Below, piece by piece: positions 34,007 through 42,260 of a stretch of DNA of 64,000 nucleotides. The notes under the pieces are model-generated. The model had not been told where the DNA came from and ran no database searches. It saw only the letters and a program-made list of their open reading frames with translations. The position numbers and the translations under genes are program-made. The DNA comes from Pontiellaceae bacterium B1224. GTDB lineage: Bacteria > Verrucomicrobiota > Kiritimatiellia > Kiritimatiellales > Pontiellaceae. Every line of letters starts with the position of its first letter. Position 1 is the stretch's first letter. The stretch lies in contig JAROBA010000019.1 in NCBI GenBank assembly GCA_029432815.1, forward strand, positions 1-64,000, given 5' to 3'.

Positions 34007-35052
34007 CGTATTTCCTGTTTTAGGGAACGTGTTCTCGGGGTTGGTGTATTTAGATAGTTAAAGATCAGTTCAAGAACTTGTTTTCGAATCGATTCCTTTT
34101 CGTTGAGCAGCTGATGTCTTGCTTCGGGCAGCATATGGATTTCCGGTTGAGCAATCTTTGTTTGCAGAAACTCCAGATTATAGTTCCAGTCGACAATATC
34201 GTCATCCGTTCCCTGGATAACACAGAGGGAGCCGGGCCATTCCGGATAGGCATGCGTCTTTTTTTCCCAGTGGTAGAGGGCACCTAGATATTCATAGGAC
34301 AGAATGCTGCTGTGCAGGGGGTCCTGCTTCACAAAGGCCAGATAGTCCTCGTCGGAAGAGTTTTTTTTGTCCCGCCGGCGAACAGATTTTGTGAAGGGTT
34401 TGGAAATGGTGTATCCGAATTTGGCCCAACCCCAGTGCGTGTGTCGGATTAGCGGTGCGAGAAAAACAATCTTTTCAAAGGTGGTGTCATCCGTGTCGTA
34501 CAGGTCCGCCAGCGTAATCGAGCAACCGGTACTGTGGGCGATCAGGTGGAACGGCCGGGGAAGCACCGGTTCTGCGCGGGTGACAATATCGTTCAGCTGT
34601 TTTGCGCAGAGTTCAAATTCGCCGGTATCCGTGGGAATGCCCGAAGAGAGACCGTGCCCCGGCAGATCCCAGACAACAATGGCGTAGTTCTGTTTTACGC
34701 CTTCGTGAATCAGCTTCGCAAGAGTGCCCGTGTGGTCAAAATATCCGTGCAGCAGAAAGAGACTTCCGCGCGGGTTTTCCGGCAGATAGACGTGAACTAC
34801 CAAGGTTTCGTTTTCAGATTCAACCGTTCCGAAATAGTGTTTCGTGCCGGGCAGGTTTAAATCGTAATACTTAAAATAGGTCTGAATGGATTCTGTCGGG
34901 CGGTACGGGATGCCGAATTCCAGAGGTTGGATATCTTCTTTAAGTTGTTTCCGGTCGAACGCGTTCCAGTTGGGTTGTTCGGTGCTGGAACGGAAATAGG
35001 TACATCCCTGGAGCAGGGCGAAAAACGGGATGAGTTTGATTAGGGGGCTCAT
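34003..35052 (-). CDS. alpha/beta-hydrolase lipoprotein (lysophospholipase-like)
   Basis: The ATG at 35052 gives a lipoprotein signal with the lipobox LLQG-C17. An upstream ATG at 35238 would add 62 residues of no sense. The hydrolase domain has LFLLHGYFDHTG, VWDLPGHGLSSG, the nucleophile motif AHSTGCS, an Asp in QGTDDDIVDW and a His in EARHQLLNE. This matches the monoglyceride lipase/lysophospholipase type. The enzyme is probably anchored to a membrane facing the periplasm and acts on lipids or acyl esters. It is followed by the DUF2721 gene with overlap and is divergent from the antiporter. Confidence 0.75.
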   Translation of the reverse strand: MSPLIKLIPFFALLQGCTYFRSSTEQPNWNAFDRKQLKEDIQPLEFGIPYRPTESIQTYFKYYDLNLPGTKHYFGTVESENETLVVHVYLPENPRGSLFLLHGYFDHTGTLAKLIHEGVKQNYAIVVWDLPGHGLSSGIPTDTGEFELCAKQLNDIVTRAEPVLPRPFHLIAHSTGCSITLADLYDTDDTTFEKIVFLAPLIRHTHWGWAKFGYTISKPFTKSVRRRDKKNSSDEDYLAFVKQDPLHSSILSYEYLGALYHWEKKTHAYPEWPGSLCVIQGTDDDIVDWNYNLEFLQTKIAQPEIHMLPEARHQLLNEKESIRKQVLELIFNYLNTPTPRTRSLKQEIR

Positions 35053-35203
35053 TTTTTGTATACGGACAGGATGTGTGTTTTGTCTGTATAATAGGGATAA
35101 CAAGCCGTTCTGCACGTTCATTCTGGTCCATAAATGCCAAATGGTTCCAACGAACCCGCTGAAAATACTTTGTTTGTTTTCCAAGGTGTGGAACATTGCC
35201 GCC

Positions 35204-36388
35204 ATGTATCTGAGTATGGCTATTTTAGGGGGCTTCATTTTTGTCTACAGCGTCGTGTGCGGCAAATTGGAACGCACGCCGGTAAATGGGGCACTGGTAT
35301 TTCTGTTGTTCGGTTTGCTGGTCGGACCCGTCGGACTGAGCGTGCTTACGCTGGAGGTGAATGCCGACGCATTGAGCCTATTGGCGGAAATGACCCTCGC
35401 GCTGCTGCTGTTCACCGATGCCGCCAACGCGGATTTAAAGGTGCTGGGAGAAAACTATAAAATCCCGCAGCGCCTGTTGCTGATCGGTCTCCCTTTGACC
35501 ATCGTGCTGGGGTTTGCCTTCGGCAGTCTGCTTTTCGGTGCACTTTCTCTGTTTGAAGTGGCCGTGCTGGCCATCATACTGGCGCCCACCGATGCCGCGT
35601 TGGGAAAACCCGTGGTCACGAATTTGGCGGTGCCCGGAAAGATGCGCGAGGGCCTGAACGTGGAAAGCGGCTTGAACGACGGAATTTGTGTGCCGCTGCT
35701 CTTTATTGCCCTCGCGTTGGATATCGGAGTGGAAGACGATATGAGCACGCCGTATATGGCGTTAAAAGAAGTGATGTCCGGGATCGGGATCGGAATGGCC
35801 GTGGGGTTGGGATTAACCTTCGCGGCGTATTGGATACTGAAGGCATGTGTTGCCCGGGGGTGGGTTTCCGAAGTCTGGAGCCAATTGCCGGTGGTGGCCC
35901 TCGCCCTGTTATGCTTTTCAATGGCCCAGCTGCTGGGAGGCAGCGGTTTTATTGCCTGTTTTTGCGGAGGGCTCCTGTTCGACCGCATTGAGCGGCGGCA
36001 TAAAAAACCACTGCTAGTTGCAGCCGAGGGGATGGGGGATACACTCGCGCTCATCACCTGGGTCCTGTTCGGCGCGCTGGCGGTGGAGCAATCGCTTCAT
36101 GCCTTCACCTGGCAGATCATATTCTACTCGGTTCTCAGCCTCACCGTCATTCGAATGCTGCCCGTCTTTTTGTGCCTGAGCGGATTGGGATTGAGCGCGG
36201 GCCAGAAACTGTTCATGGGATGGTTCGGACCGCGCGGTCTGGCCAGTGTTGTATTCGCCGTCATTGTGCTGGATGCCAAAGTGGAACACGGTCACACGAT
36301 TGCCCTGACAGCTCTCTGCACGATCCTGTTGAGTATTCTGTTACACGGACTCAGTGCAAATCCGGTGGTGAGGCGGCTCTTTGGTTAA
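35204..36388 (+). CDS. CPA1-type cation/proton antiporter
   Basis: About 12 membrane helices span 394 residues. The conserved LTLEVNADALSLLAEMTLALLLFTDA, ILAPTDAALGKPVV and GLNVESGLNDGI blocks hold the ND/DD-type ion-binding acids of the sodium/hydrogen exchanger family. Unlike many relatives it has no C-terminal regulatory domain. The ATG at 35204 (MYLSMAILGG) was chosen because the 58 residues before it are not membrane-like and lack homology-like pattern. It exchanges a monovalent cation for protons, and the specific ion cannot be told. It meets thiH convergently with only seven bases between. Confidence 0.85.
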   Translation: MYLSMAILGGFIFVYSVVCGKLERTPVNGALVFLLFGLLVGPVGLSVLTLEVNADALSLLAEMTLALLLFTDAANADLKVLGENYKIPQRLLLIGLPLTIVLGFAFGSLLFGALSLFEVAVLAIILAPTDAALGKPVVTNLAVPGKMREGLNVESGLNDGICVPLLFIALALDIGVEDDMSTPYMALKEVMSGIGIGMAVGLGLTFAAYWILKACVARGWVSEVWSQLPVVALALLCFSMAQLLGGSGFIACFCGGLLFDRIERRHKKPLLVAAEGMGDTLALITWVLFGALAVEQSLHAFTWQIIFYSVLSLTVIRMLPVFLCLSGLGLSAGQKLFMGWFGPRGLASVVFAVIVLDAKVEHGHTIALTALCTILLSILLHGLSANPVVRRLFG

Positions 36389-36395
36389 AGCGGGC

Positions 36396-37532
36396 TTAAG
36401 CTTTTACGTAGGCCGCCGGTTCGCGGTAGGTCGAGTCCCAGTTTTTAAAGACCGATTCGAGCCCTTTCGAACGGAGCATTGCACAGAACTCTGGAATGCC
36501 GCGCTCGTCGCTGATCGAAAACTGCTCGGTCGATTCCTCTGAATCATCGCTATAGCCCCCGACCGTGGTTTTGCTGGCAATGCTCATCTTTGAAATGCCC
36601 ACGCCGGCCATGCCGTCGCGAATGCGAGCGGGCTCGCGGGTTGAAAGCACGAGTGGAATTTCGGGGAGGCAGATCCGCATGGCGAAAATATATTGCGCCA
36701 GCATTTTTTCATCGACGGGAAAGTCCGCCTGAAAGCCGCCCATTTGCGGGCGAATGCGGGGGAAAGAAACGGAGACGCCTGCCTGCCAGTAGGTTTTCAG
36801 TAAATATTTTGCATGGCGATAGACACAAAGCATATCGAAAGCTGGATCCGCCAAGCCGAGCAGGGCTCCAATGCCAACGGCCCTGAACCCGTTTTTCAGC
36901 GCGCGGTCCGGCGCATCCAGTCGGGAATGGAAATCGCGTTTATCGCCCCAGCGGTGCATTTCTTCATAAACCACCTGATCGTAGGTTTCCTGATAAAGCG
37001 TTACGCCCGTGCAGCCTGCTTCGGCCAGCTCGTGGTATTCACTTCCAGACATTGGAAAAACTTCAATGTTCACGTTGTGAATATATTCCGCCGCAATGGA
37101 TATGCAGTCCTTCAAATAGGGAACATCCGCCTCCGGCATCCGCTCTCCGGTCAGTAGCACCAATTCTTCCAGATGCAGGGCCTGGATGGCTTCCATTTCG
37201 TGGCGTAGCTGCGGTTCATTGAGCACCGCGCGTTTGGCCCGCCGGTCAGCGGCCAGTCCGCAGTATTGGCAGCCGCCATTGCAGAAGTTGGAAAGATAGA
37301 GCGGGGTATAGAGCGAAATCGTCCGGCCGAAATGCCGCTTTGTAATCGACTGCGCACGCTGCGCCATCAGCTCCAGAAATTCCCCCGCAGCGGGAGAGAG
37401 CATCAGCGCCATTTCCCGTTCGGTCGGGTTCTCGGAAAGAATGGCGGCACGGATGGCCGCTTTGTCCTCGCTTCCAGCCATTGGAAGCCAGCGTTCGGGA
37501 TTAAGCCAGTCGGGAAGTGCTTTAGTCGTCAT
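36396..37532 (-). CDS. thiH: 2-iminoacetate synthase ThiH (radical SAM)
   Basis: ThiH cleaves tyrosine to make dehydroglycine for the thiazole ring of thiamine. The radical SAM cysteines are C84, C88 and C91 ([11 protein letters not shown]). Further motifs include [21 protein letters not shown], the [17 protein letters not shown] block and the C-terminal [14 protein letters not shown]. The length of 378 is usual. It overlaps thiG by 11 bases. Two dispersed palindromes (37043 and 37472) are read as FPMSG and LPMAG. Confidence 0.95.
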   Translation of the reverse strand: MTTKALPDWLNPERWLPMAGSEDKAAIRAAILSENPTEREMALMLSPAAGEFLELMAQRAQSITKRHFGRTISLYTPLYLSNFCNGGCQYCGLAADRRAKRAVLNEPQLRHEMEAIQALHLEELVLLTGERMPEADVPYLKDCISIAAEYIHNVNIEVFPMSGSEYHELAEAGCTGVTLYQETYDQVVYEEMHRWGDKRDFHSRLDAPDRALKNGFRAVGIGALLGLADPAFDMLCVYRHAKYLLKTYWQAGVSVSFPRIRPQMGGFQADFPVDEKMLAQYIFAMRICLPEIPLVLSTREPARIRDGMAGVGISKMSIASKTTVGGYSDDSEESTEQFSISDERGIPEFCAMLRSKGLESVFKNWDSTYREPAAYVKA

Positions 37533-38307
37533 TGGTCAAAAAACTCGTTAAGGGTGAACTGGCAACAGCCACTTCAGAGGTCGGCATCAGGCCGGCGAGC
37601 CGGGCCGCGCGACCGGCTTCGACGCCGGTTTTGAAGGCAGCACCCATAGCCGAAGGATCTTCTGCGGCGGCGATAGCGGAATTGACGAGCACGGCATCGC
37701 ACCCCATTTCCATGGCGCAGGCAGCCTCAGAAGGGGCCCGCAGACCGGCATCGACCACCACCGGAATATTTGCATCTCGGACGATGATTTTAATCATGTC
37801 GGCAGTGGAAAGTCCTTTTCCGGTGCCGATGGCCGCGCCCAGCGGCATCACGGCGGCGCAGCCGATATCTTCGAGGCGTTTGGCCAAAACCGGGTCGGCC
37901 GGTATATAGGGGAGAACCAGAAAATCCTGCTTCACCAATTCAATGGCGGCTTCGTAGGTTTCGATCGGGTCGGGCAGCAGGTGGTGCGGATTCGGATGAA
38001 TCTCCAGTTTCACAAAGGGGCTTTTACTCAGCTCACGGCCGAGCATCGCGGCGCGGATCGCCTCTTTCGCATTCATGGCACCCGAGGTGTTGGGCATCAG
38101 CCGTACGGTTTTCAGTTCCGCCAGCGGTCCATATAGATCGTCTTCGGCCTGCGCGCGATTAAAACGACGCAGCGCCACGGTCACCAGCTCTGTGCCGGAT
38201 GCCTTCACGGCCTCGATCATGGCCTGTGTGCTGGAAAATTTTCCGGTTCCCAGAAAAAGGCGGGAGCCCAGTTCCTGATCACCAACTTTTAAAATATCAT
38301 TTGTCAT
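37522..38307 (-). CDS. thiG: thiazole synthase ThiG
   Basis: ThiG joins deoxyxylulose phosphate, dehydroglycine and ThiS thiocarboxylate to form the thiazole phosphate. The 261-residue protein has [13 protein letters not shown], the active-site lysine in [18 protein letters not shown] and the phosphate loops [12 protein letters not shown] and [12 protein letters not shown]. The ATG at 38307 is chosen with AAGGAC upstream; a 5' extension of 29 residues is not family-like. Its end overlaps thiH. Confidence 0.95.
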   Translation of the reverse strand: MTNDILKVGDQELGSRLFLGTGKFSSTQAMIEAVKASGTELVTVALRRFNRAQAEDDLYGPLAELKTVRLMPNTSGAMNAKEAIRAAMLGRELSKSPFVKLEIHPNPHHLLPDPIETYEAAIELVKQDFLVLPYIPADPVLAKRLEDIGCAAVMPLGAAIGTGKGLSTADMIKIIVRDANIPVVVDAGLRAPSEAACAMEMGCDAVLVNSAIAAAEDPSAMGAAFKTGVEAGRAARLAGLMPTSEVAVASSPLTSFLTNDD

Positions 38308-38356
38308 AGTTAGTCCTTCGAGATTTGTTATTCGACATTCCTTGTTCTGCGGTTCC

Positions 38357-38557
38357 CTACCCACCGCCAACGAAGACGAGCATCTCGACTTCATCGTTTT
38401 CTTTTACGGTTGCGTTTTTCCAATCCTCGGAAGGAACGACTTCGCCATTCACCATCAGTGCCGTGTGGGCTTTATTGGCCCCAAGCTCTTCGAGCAGGGC
38501 ATCAATGGTTCCATTGCCCGTATGCGTATGTTCTTCACCGTTTACAGTGAGTTTCAT
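38357..38557 (-). CDS. thiS: sulfur carrier protein ThiS
   Basis: The 66-residue ubiquitin-like protein begins [10 protein letters not shown] and ends FVGGG, the Gly-Gly tail that is adenylated and thiocarboxylated. [14 protein letters not shown] and [14 protein letters not shown] are typical. The start at 38557 falls 13 bases after the terminator of the TPP riboswitch, and reading through the element from an upstream ATG makes no sense. No ThiF, ThiC or ThiE is present in the window, so these must be elsewhere. Confidence 0.93.
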   Translation of the reverse strand: MKLTVNGEEHTHTGNGTIDALLEELGANKAHTALMVNGEVVPSEDWKNATVKENDEVEMLVFVGGG

Positions 38558-38570
38558 TCTGTTTCTCCAC

Positions 38571-38600
38571 AAAAAAAGCGTTCCCGGAACCCGGAAACGC
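38571..38600 (-). terminator. terminator of the TPP riboswitch
   Basis: On the minus strand a stem GCGTTTCCGG / CCGGGAACGC (one G-T pair) with a GTT loop is followed by seven T residues, just before thiS. It is the expression platform: ligand binding should favour it and stop transcription of thiSGH. Confidence 0.85.
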
Positions 38601-38612
38601 TGGAAAAATGCT

Positions 38613-38704
38613 CCACGCTTCCTTTCGCCGGCATGATCCGGATCAGGTTCAACGGGTATTATCTCAGCACATTCCAAACCTTGGAAAGGCACCCCGGGTG
38701 ACTG
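38613..38704 (-). promoter_or_regulatory. TPP riboswitch controlling thiSGH
   Basis: The minus strand has the conserved THI-box parts in order: CGGGGTGCC, CTGAGATAATACCCG, TTGAACCTGATCCGGAT, ATGCCGGCG and AAGGAAGCG. The variable third stem between the GGGGTGC and CTGAGA blocks is built from the dispersed palindrome (38672-38686). A terminator follows, then thiS, so control is by transcription termination. Confidence 0.96.
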
Positions 38705-38767
38705 GTTGAAGAAGTTGCCAGTGAAGGGGTTCGAAGTAAAGCGGGAAGGCGAAGAAATCGCAAGAGA

Positions 38768-38803
38768 TCACGGAAAAACTCACGATCGTGAGTTTTTCCG
38801 TGA
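38768..38803. repeat. 36-bp perfect palindrome with no loop
   Basis: It is symmetric about 38785/38786, with the arms TCACGGAAAAACTCAC and GTGAGTTTTTCCGTGA around a GATC-containing centre. It lies 64 bases beyond the 5' side of the riboswitch and 88 bases before the first tRNA-Glu. No T-tract adjoins, so it is not a plain terminator. It could be a binding site or hairpin-forming element near the divergent promoters. Confidence 0.85.
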
Positions 38804-38842
38804 CGCCATTTGACGGGTTTTTTAAAAATTGAATTTTTCTTG

Positions 38843-38870
38843 TTGCCGAGTCTTCCGGTTTTGCTATGGT
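38843..38870 (+). promoter_or_regulatory. promoter of the tRNA-Glu pair
   Basis: TTGCCG (38843-38848), a 16-base spacer and TATGGT (38865-38870) lie 20 bases upstream of the first tRNA. Moderate matches to consensus. Confidence 0.5.
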
Positions 38871-38890
38871 ACGCCCTCGTTTTTACCGAA

Positions 38891-38966
38891 GACCCCTTCG
38901 TCTAGTGGCCTAGGACTCCAGGTTTTCATCCTGGCAACACGGGTTCGAGTCCCGTAGGGGTCGCCA
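38891..38966 (+). tRNA. tRNA-Glu (anticodon TTC), copy 1
   Basis: Acceptor GACCCCT pairs with AGGGGTC, the anticodon stem CCAGG/CCTGG surrounds the loop TTTTCAT (anticodon TTC), the T-arm is GGGTTCGAGTCCC, and CCA is encoded at 38964-38966. Confidence 0.97.
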
Positions 38967-38997
38967 TTTTTTAATGGTGCTTCGGAAAAAAACAGAA

Positions 38998-39073
38998 GAC
39001 CCCTTCGTCTAGTGGCCTAGGACTCCAGGTTTTCATCCTGGCAACACGGGTTCGAGTCCCGTAGGGGTCGCCA
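38998..39073 (+). tRNA. tRNA-Glu (anticodon TTC), copy 2
   Basis: This is base-for-base the same as copy 1 over all 76 positions, including the encoded CCA. Four bases of the 5' flank (GAAG-type) are shared. The two copies are 31 bases apart and must form one transcript. Confidence 0.97.
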
Positions 39074-39080
39074 CTTTTTC

Positions 39081-39110
39081 ATCCATCCTTTAACGGGATG
39101 GATTTTTTTA
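39081..39110 (+). terminator. terminator after the tRNA-Glu pair
   Basis: Stem ATCCATCC (39081-39088) with GGATGGAT (39096-39103), a 7-base loop, then seven T residues. Confidence 0.9.
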
Positions 39111-39156
39111 TGTCTATTGAAATCCCGTCCTTTTTGACCTCTGCGCCGCGTTCTTT

Positions 39157-39185
39157 TTGAAAAGCGTGCGTGCGTGGTGTAAAAC
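39157..39185 (+). promoter_or_regulatory. possible promoter of the isoprenoid operon
   Basis: TTGAAA (39157-39162), a 17-base spacer and TAAAAC (39180-39185), 24 bases before the first ATG. It is plausible but not strong. Confidence 0.4.
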
Positions 39186-39208
39186 TACCGCTTTAATTGG
39201 AGATGGTG

Positions 39209-40384
39209 ATGAGAAAATGGATCTTATGCTTGGTGTTGTTCCCGATACTTTCCGTGGTAGCTGATGACTGGTACACATGGCGAGGCCCGAACGGCAATGG
39301 AATATCCCAGGAAACGGGGCTGAATCCTGCAGGCGCGTCCAAAGTCTGGGAAACTGAGCTGGGGGTTGGTTATTCCTCGGTCAGTGTGAAAGACGGCCGG
39401 CTCTACACCATGGGGAACAAAGACGGTCAGGATATTGTCTACTGCCTGGATGCCAATACCGGAAAGGAAATCTGGACCAAATCCTATGCCTGTAAACCTG
39501 GCCAATACAAAGGCCCTCGCGCCACGCCGGTGGTGGACGGCGAAAATGTCTACACCGTCAGCCGCGATGGGGTTCTGATCTGTTTCAATGCCGAGTCCGG
39601 CGAAAAGAAATGGGAAACCGATCTGCTGGATGCAACCGGGAATAAAAATATACGCTGGGGCATTTCAACGTCGGCGGTGATTTATGACGGCCTCATTCTT
39701 TTGAACATCGGGGACTCCGGTACGGCCGTTGATAAAGTGACTGGAAAAGTTAAGTGGAAGAGTTCCGGTGCTCAGAGCTATGCTTCACCCGTGCTTTTCG
39801 AGCACAATGGTAAAACGCTGGCCGCTATTTTCAGTACGCCGGGGCTGCAGATCGTAGACGCGGGAACCGGTAAGCAGATCGCCGATTATACCTGGGAAAC
39901 CAAATATGACATCAATGGGGCCGATCCGTTGGTGATAGGCGATAAGATATTTATTTCCTCCGGCTATGACCGCGAATGCGCGATGCTTGATTTTTCGTCC
40001 GGCAAGCTGAAGAAACTGTGGAACAGCGACATCATGAAAAACCAGTTCAGCAGCAGCATCTATGTGGATGGCTATATCTACGGAGTAGATGGCCAGACCA
40101 AGAAAAAAGGTTTTCTGCGCTGCATCGATGCTAAAGACGGATCGGAGCAATGGAACATGCGGATCGGTTTCGGCTCGCTGATCGCGGCCGATGGCAAACT
40201 GATGGCGCTTGGCGAAAAGGGTACGCTTCACTTTGTTGAAATAAACCCGAAGGAATGCAACGAGATTTCAAGTTTTGAAACCGGCCTCTCGCAGCTCTGC
40301 TGGACGCCGCCGGCCCTCGCCAACGGTATCGTTTATTGCCGCAACGACAAAGGAACGCTAGTGGCGATCGATGTTTCAAAATAA
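39209..40384 (+). CDS. secreted PQQ-like beta-propeller protein (1)
   Basis: A signal peptide (MRKWILCLVLFPILSVVAD) is followed by repeats of about 40 residues with the propeller pattern (VYCLDANTGKEIW, LICFNAESGEKKWETD, AVDKVTGKVKWKS, RCIDAKDGSEQWNM). The opening WYTWRGPNGNGIS is typical of PVC-bacterial propellers that resemble quinoprotein and BamB folds. No catalytic PQQ residues can be named. GGAG six bases upstream supports the ATG at 39209, rather than a TTG at 39197. It opens a ten-gene operon and overlaps the next gene. A scaffold or ligand-binding role outside the cytoplasm is inferred. Confidence 0.82.
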   Translation: MRKWILCLVLFPILSVVADDWYTWRGPNGNGISQETGLNPAGASKVWETELGVGYSSVSVKDGRLYTMGNKDGQDIVYCLDANTGKEIWTKSYACKPGQYKGPRATPVVDGENVYTVSRDGVLICFNAESGEKKWETDLLDATGNKNIRWGISTSAVIYDGLILLNIGDSGTAVDKVTGKVKWKSSGAQSYASPVLFEHNGKTLAAIFSTPGLQIVDAGTGKQIADYTWETKYDINGADPLVIGDKIFISSGYDRECAMLDFSSGKLKKLWNSDIMKNQFSSSIYVDGYIYGVDGQTKKKGFLRCIDAKDGSEQWNMRIGFGSLIAADGKLMALGEKGTLHFVEINPKECNEISSFETGLSQLCWTPPALANGIVYCRNDKGTLVAIDVSK

Positions 40385-41075
40385 AACCATCCTGATATGC
40401 CAGTGTGCCGAACGCGGGTTGGTTAATGTAGACTCGGCCTCCAGCTGCGTTGCGCCCGAGGAGGCGGTCATTATTCCGGACCTGTGCCGAGTCGCCGCTG
40501 AAAAAAATCCAATCCTAGGAAAAGAATTTTCAGAGATTCATGCCTGCCATCCGCGCGCGGTCCGGGCCCTGTTCGACTTTGCCGGACACCCACTGCCGGA
40601 TTCGGTAAAAGTTCACAACCATAGGAATCCAAAAATTCAGCCATCCAAAAATCCATCTCTTCAGTCTGACCCCGCCTGGTATCCGGTCATCGACTACGAT
40701 CGCTGCACCAGCTGCGGTCAGTGCCATGAGTTCTGTCTGTTCGGAGTATATTCGACGACAGAGGATGGAAAGGTGGTGGTCGCGAATCCTGCCAGCTGTA
40801 AAAATAACTGCCCGGCCTGCGCGCGCATCTGCCCGGAGACGGCGATCATTTTTCCAAAGGTTGGAGAATCGCCGATCAACGGGGCGGAAATTACCGACGA
40901 AACCGAGCGTCAGGCTAACCTGAAAATCAACGTTGACGAAATTCTGGGGAACGATGTCTATGCCGCGCTCAACGCTCGGAAAGTAAAGCGGCAATCCCTC
41001 ATGAATCAGAAAAAACTCGATCAGGCACTGGCAGAACGCCGGAAATGCTCTTCTTCTGAAAAAAGGATCTTTTAA
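40371..41075 (+). CDS. ferredoxin-type protein with two 4Fe-4S motifs
   Basis: The 234-residue cytoplasmic protein has two iron-sulfur motifs: C112, C115, C118, C122 (CTSCGQCHEFC) and C143, C147, C150, C154 (CKNNCPACARICP). The N-terminal 75 residues form a separate small domain with five more cysteines (C10, C12, C26, C39, C59) of a kind not recognised. It overlaps the propeller by 14 bases, and the radical SAM gene starts at the very next base after its stop. The tight link makes it the probable electron donor for the radical SAM enzyme. It lacks a signal peptide. Confidence 0.82.
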   Translation: MFQNKTILICQCAERGLVNVDSASSCVAPEEAVIIPDLCRVAAEKNPILGKEFSEIHACHPRAVRALFDFAGHPLPDSVKVHNHRNPKIQPSKNPSLQSDPAWYPVIDYDRCTSCGQCHEFCLFGVYSTTEDGKVVVANPASCKNNCPACARICPETAIIFPKVGESPINGAEITDETERQANLKINVDEILGNDVYAALNARKVKRQSLMNQKKLDQALAERRKCSSSEKRIF

Positions 41076-42260
41076 ATGGGTTTAGCTAAACGAATGTTAA
41101 CCGAGCCGGATAAGCGGCTGCTCTGGAAGTTTGCCTATAACTTCGGTTATAAAGGCATGCGTTCGATCGAGAAGTTTCAGAAGCGTTTGAAACGTGATGA
41201 ATATTTTCCGGCCTTCCTTTTTGTCTCGGTGACGAATGCCTGCAACCTGGCCTGCCAGGGGTGCTGGGTATCGCAGACGAATCCACCCAAAGAGATTTCG
41301 CCGGCCACGCTTGATAATCTGATTAATGAGTCCAAGGCCATGGGGTCCTATTTCTTCGGCATCCTGGGCGGGGAACCGCTGTTGTATGAAGGTCTTGATG
41401 TTTTCGAAAAACACCCCGACTGCTATTTCCTGCTCTTCACCAACGGCACCATGATTACCGATGGCGTGGCCAAAGAAATGCGACGCATTGGGAATATCAG
41501 CCCGCTCATCAGCATTGAAGGGCTGGAAGAAGTCAGCGATGTGCGCCGCGGCGGCGAAAGTGTGTACGAACAATCGATGATGGGCCTGGCGAACTGCAGG
41601 AAGAACCGGTTGGTGACCGGAGTCTGCACGAGCGTCTGTAAATCGAATATTGATGATCTCGCCAATAAAAAATTTGTGAACGATGTGGCTAAGCTGGGCG
41701 CGCACTACCTCTGGTATTATATCTACCGCCCGGTCGGTCCCAACCCCACACCAGAGTTGGCGCTGGATGATCAGCAGATCACCGACCTGCGCCGCTTTAT
41801 TGTCGATATTCGCCAGAACGCCCCGATCATGATCATCGATGCCTACTGGGACGACAAGGGCGCGGCACTGTGCCCGGCCGCCGTAGGCATCGCCAATCAT
41901 ATATCACCCGACGGCTACATCGAGCCCTGCCCGCCGCTCCAGTTTGCCAAAGACAATATCGGCGACGGCACGGGGCTCTATGACATTTTTAACAACTCCG
42001 ATTTTCTGGCGAAGTTTCGTTCCTCTTGCTCGGCCACCACGCAAGGGTGTATCATCATGGAAGAGCCGGAGATGCTGGCGAAATTTATAGAGCAGGAAGG
42101 AGCGGTCGACAGTTCCGGTCGCGGCACGCTCGTGCGCGAGCTGGGCTGCATGGGTTCGTGCGGCAGTCATCATCAGCCCGGGCAGGAAATTCCCGAGCGC
42201 AGCTGGGCCTACCGCTTCGCCAAGAAAAACTGGTTCTTCGGATTCGGGGCCTATGGATAA
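41076..42260 (+). CDS. radical SAM protein
   Basis: The 394-residue protein has the SAM-binding cysteines C56, C60, C63 (CNLACQGCWVS), then GILGGEPLLYEGL, the SPLISIEGLEEVSDVRRGGESVY block and a cysteine-bearing C-terminal region (ALCPAAVGIANHISPDGYIEPCPP, GCIIMEEPEML, ELGCMGSCGSHH) that may bind a further cluster. This matches radical SAM enzymes with SPASM-like tails, but not the sequence type I know for hopanoid HpnH or sulfatase-maturing enzymes. The start has AAGGATC upstream and abuts the ferredoxin gene. Its place before a DUF116-prenyl synthase fusion suggests modification of an isoprenoid or its carrier. Confidence 0.85.
   Translation: MGLAKRMLTEPDKRLLWKFAYNFGYKGMRSIEKFQKRLKRDEYFPAFLFVSVTNACNLACQGCWVSQTNPPKEISPATLDNLINESKAMGSYFFGILGGEPLLYEGLDVFEKHPDCYFLLFTNGTMITDGVAKEMRRIGNISPLISIEGLEEVSDVRRGGESVYEQSMMGLANCRKNRLVTGVCTSVCKSNIDDLANKKFVNDVAKLGAHYLWYYIYRPVGPNPTPELALDDQQITDLRRFIVDIRQNAPIMIIDAYWDDKGAALCPAAVGIANHISPDGYIEPCPPLQFAKDNIGDGTGLYDIFNNSDFLAKFRSSCSATTQGCIIMEEPEMLAKFIEQEGAVDSSGRGTLVRELGCMGSCGSHHQPGQEIPERSWAYRFAKKNWFFGFGAYG

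Noticed and set aside
42026-42259. Longer N-terminus for the DUF116-synthase fusion
   Set aside because: It would overlap the radical SAM gene by over 230 bases in another frame and has no start signal; the ATG at 42260 overlaps the stop as elsewhere in the operon.
41076-42260. Radical SAM gene as hopanoid HpnH or as a sulfatase-maturing enzyme
   Set aside because: The flanking sequence of the CxxxCxxC motif and the C-terminal cysteines do not match those families as I know them; context fits the isoprenoid operon better.
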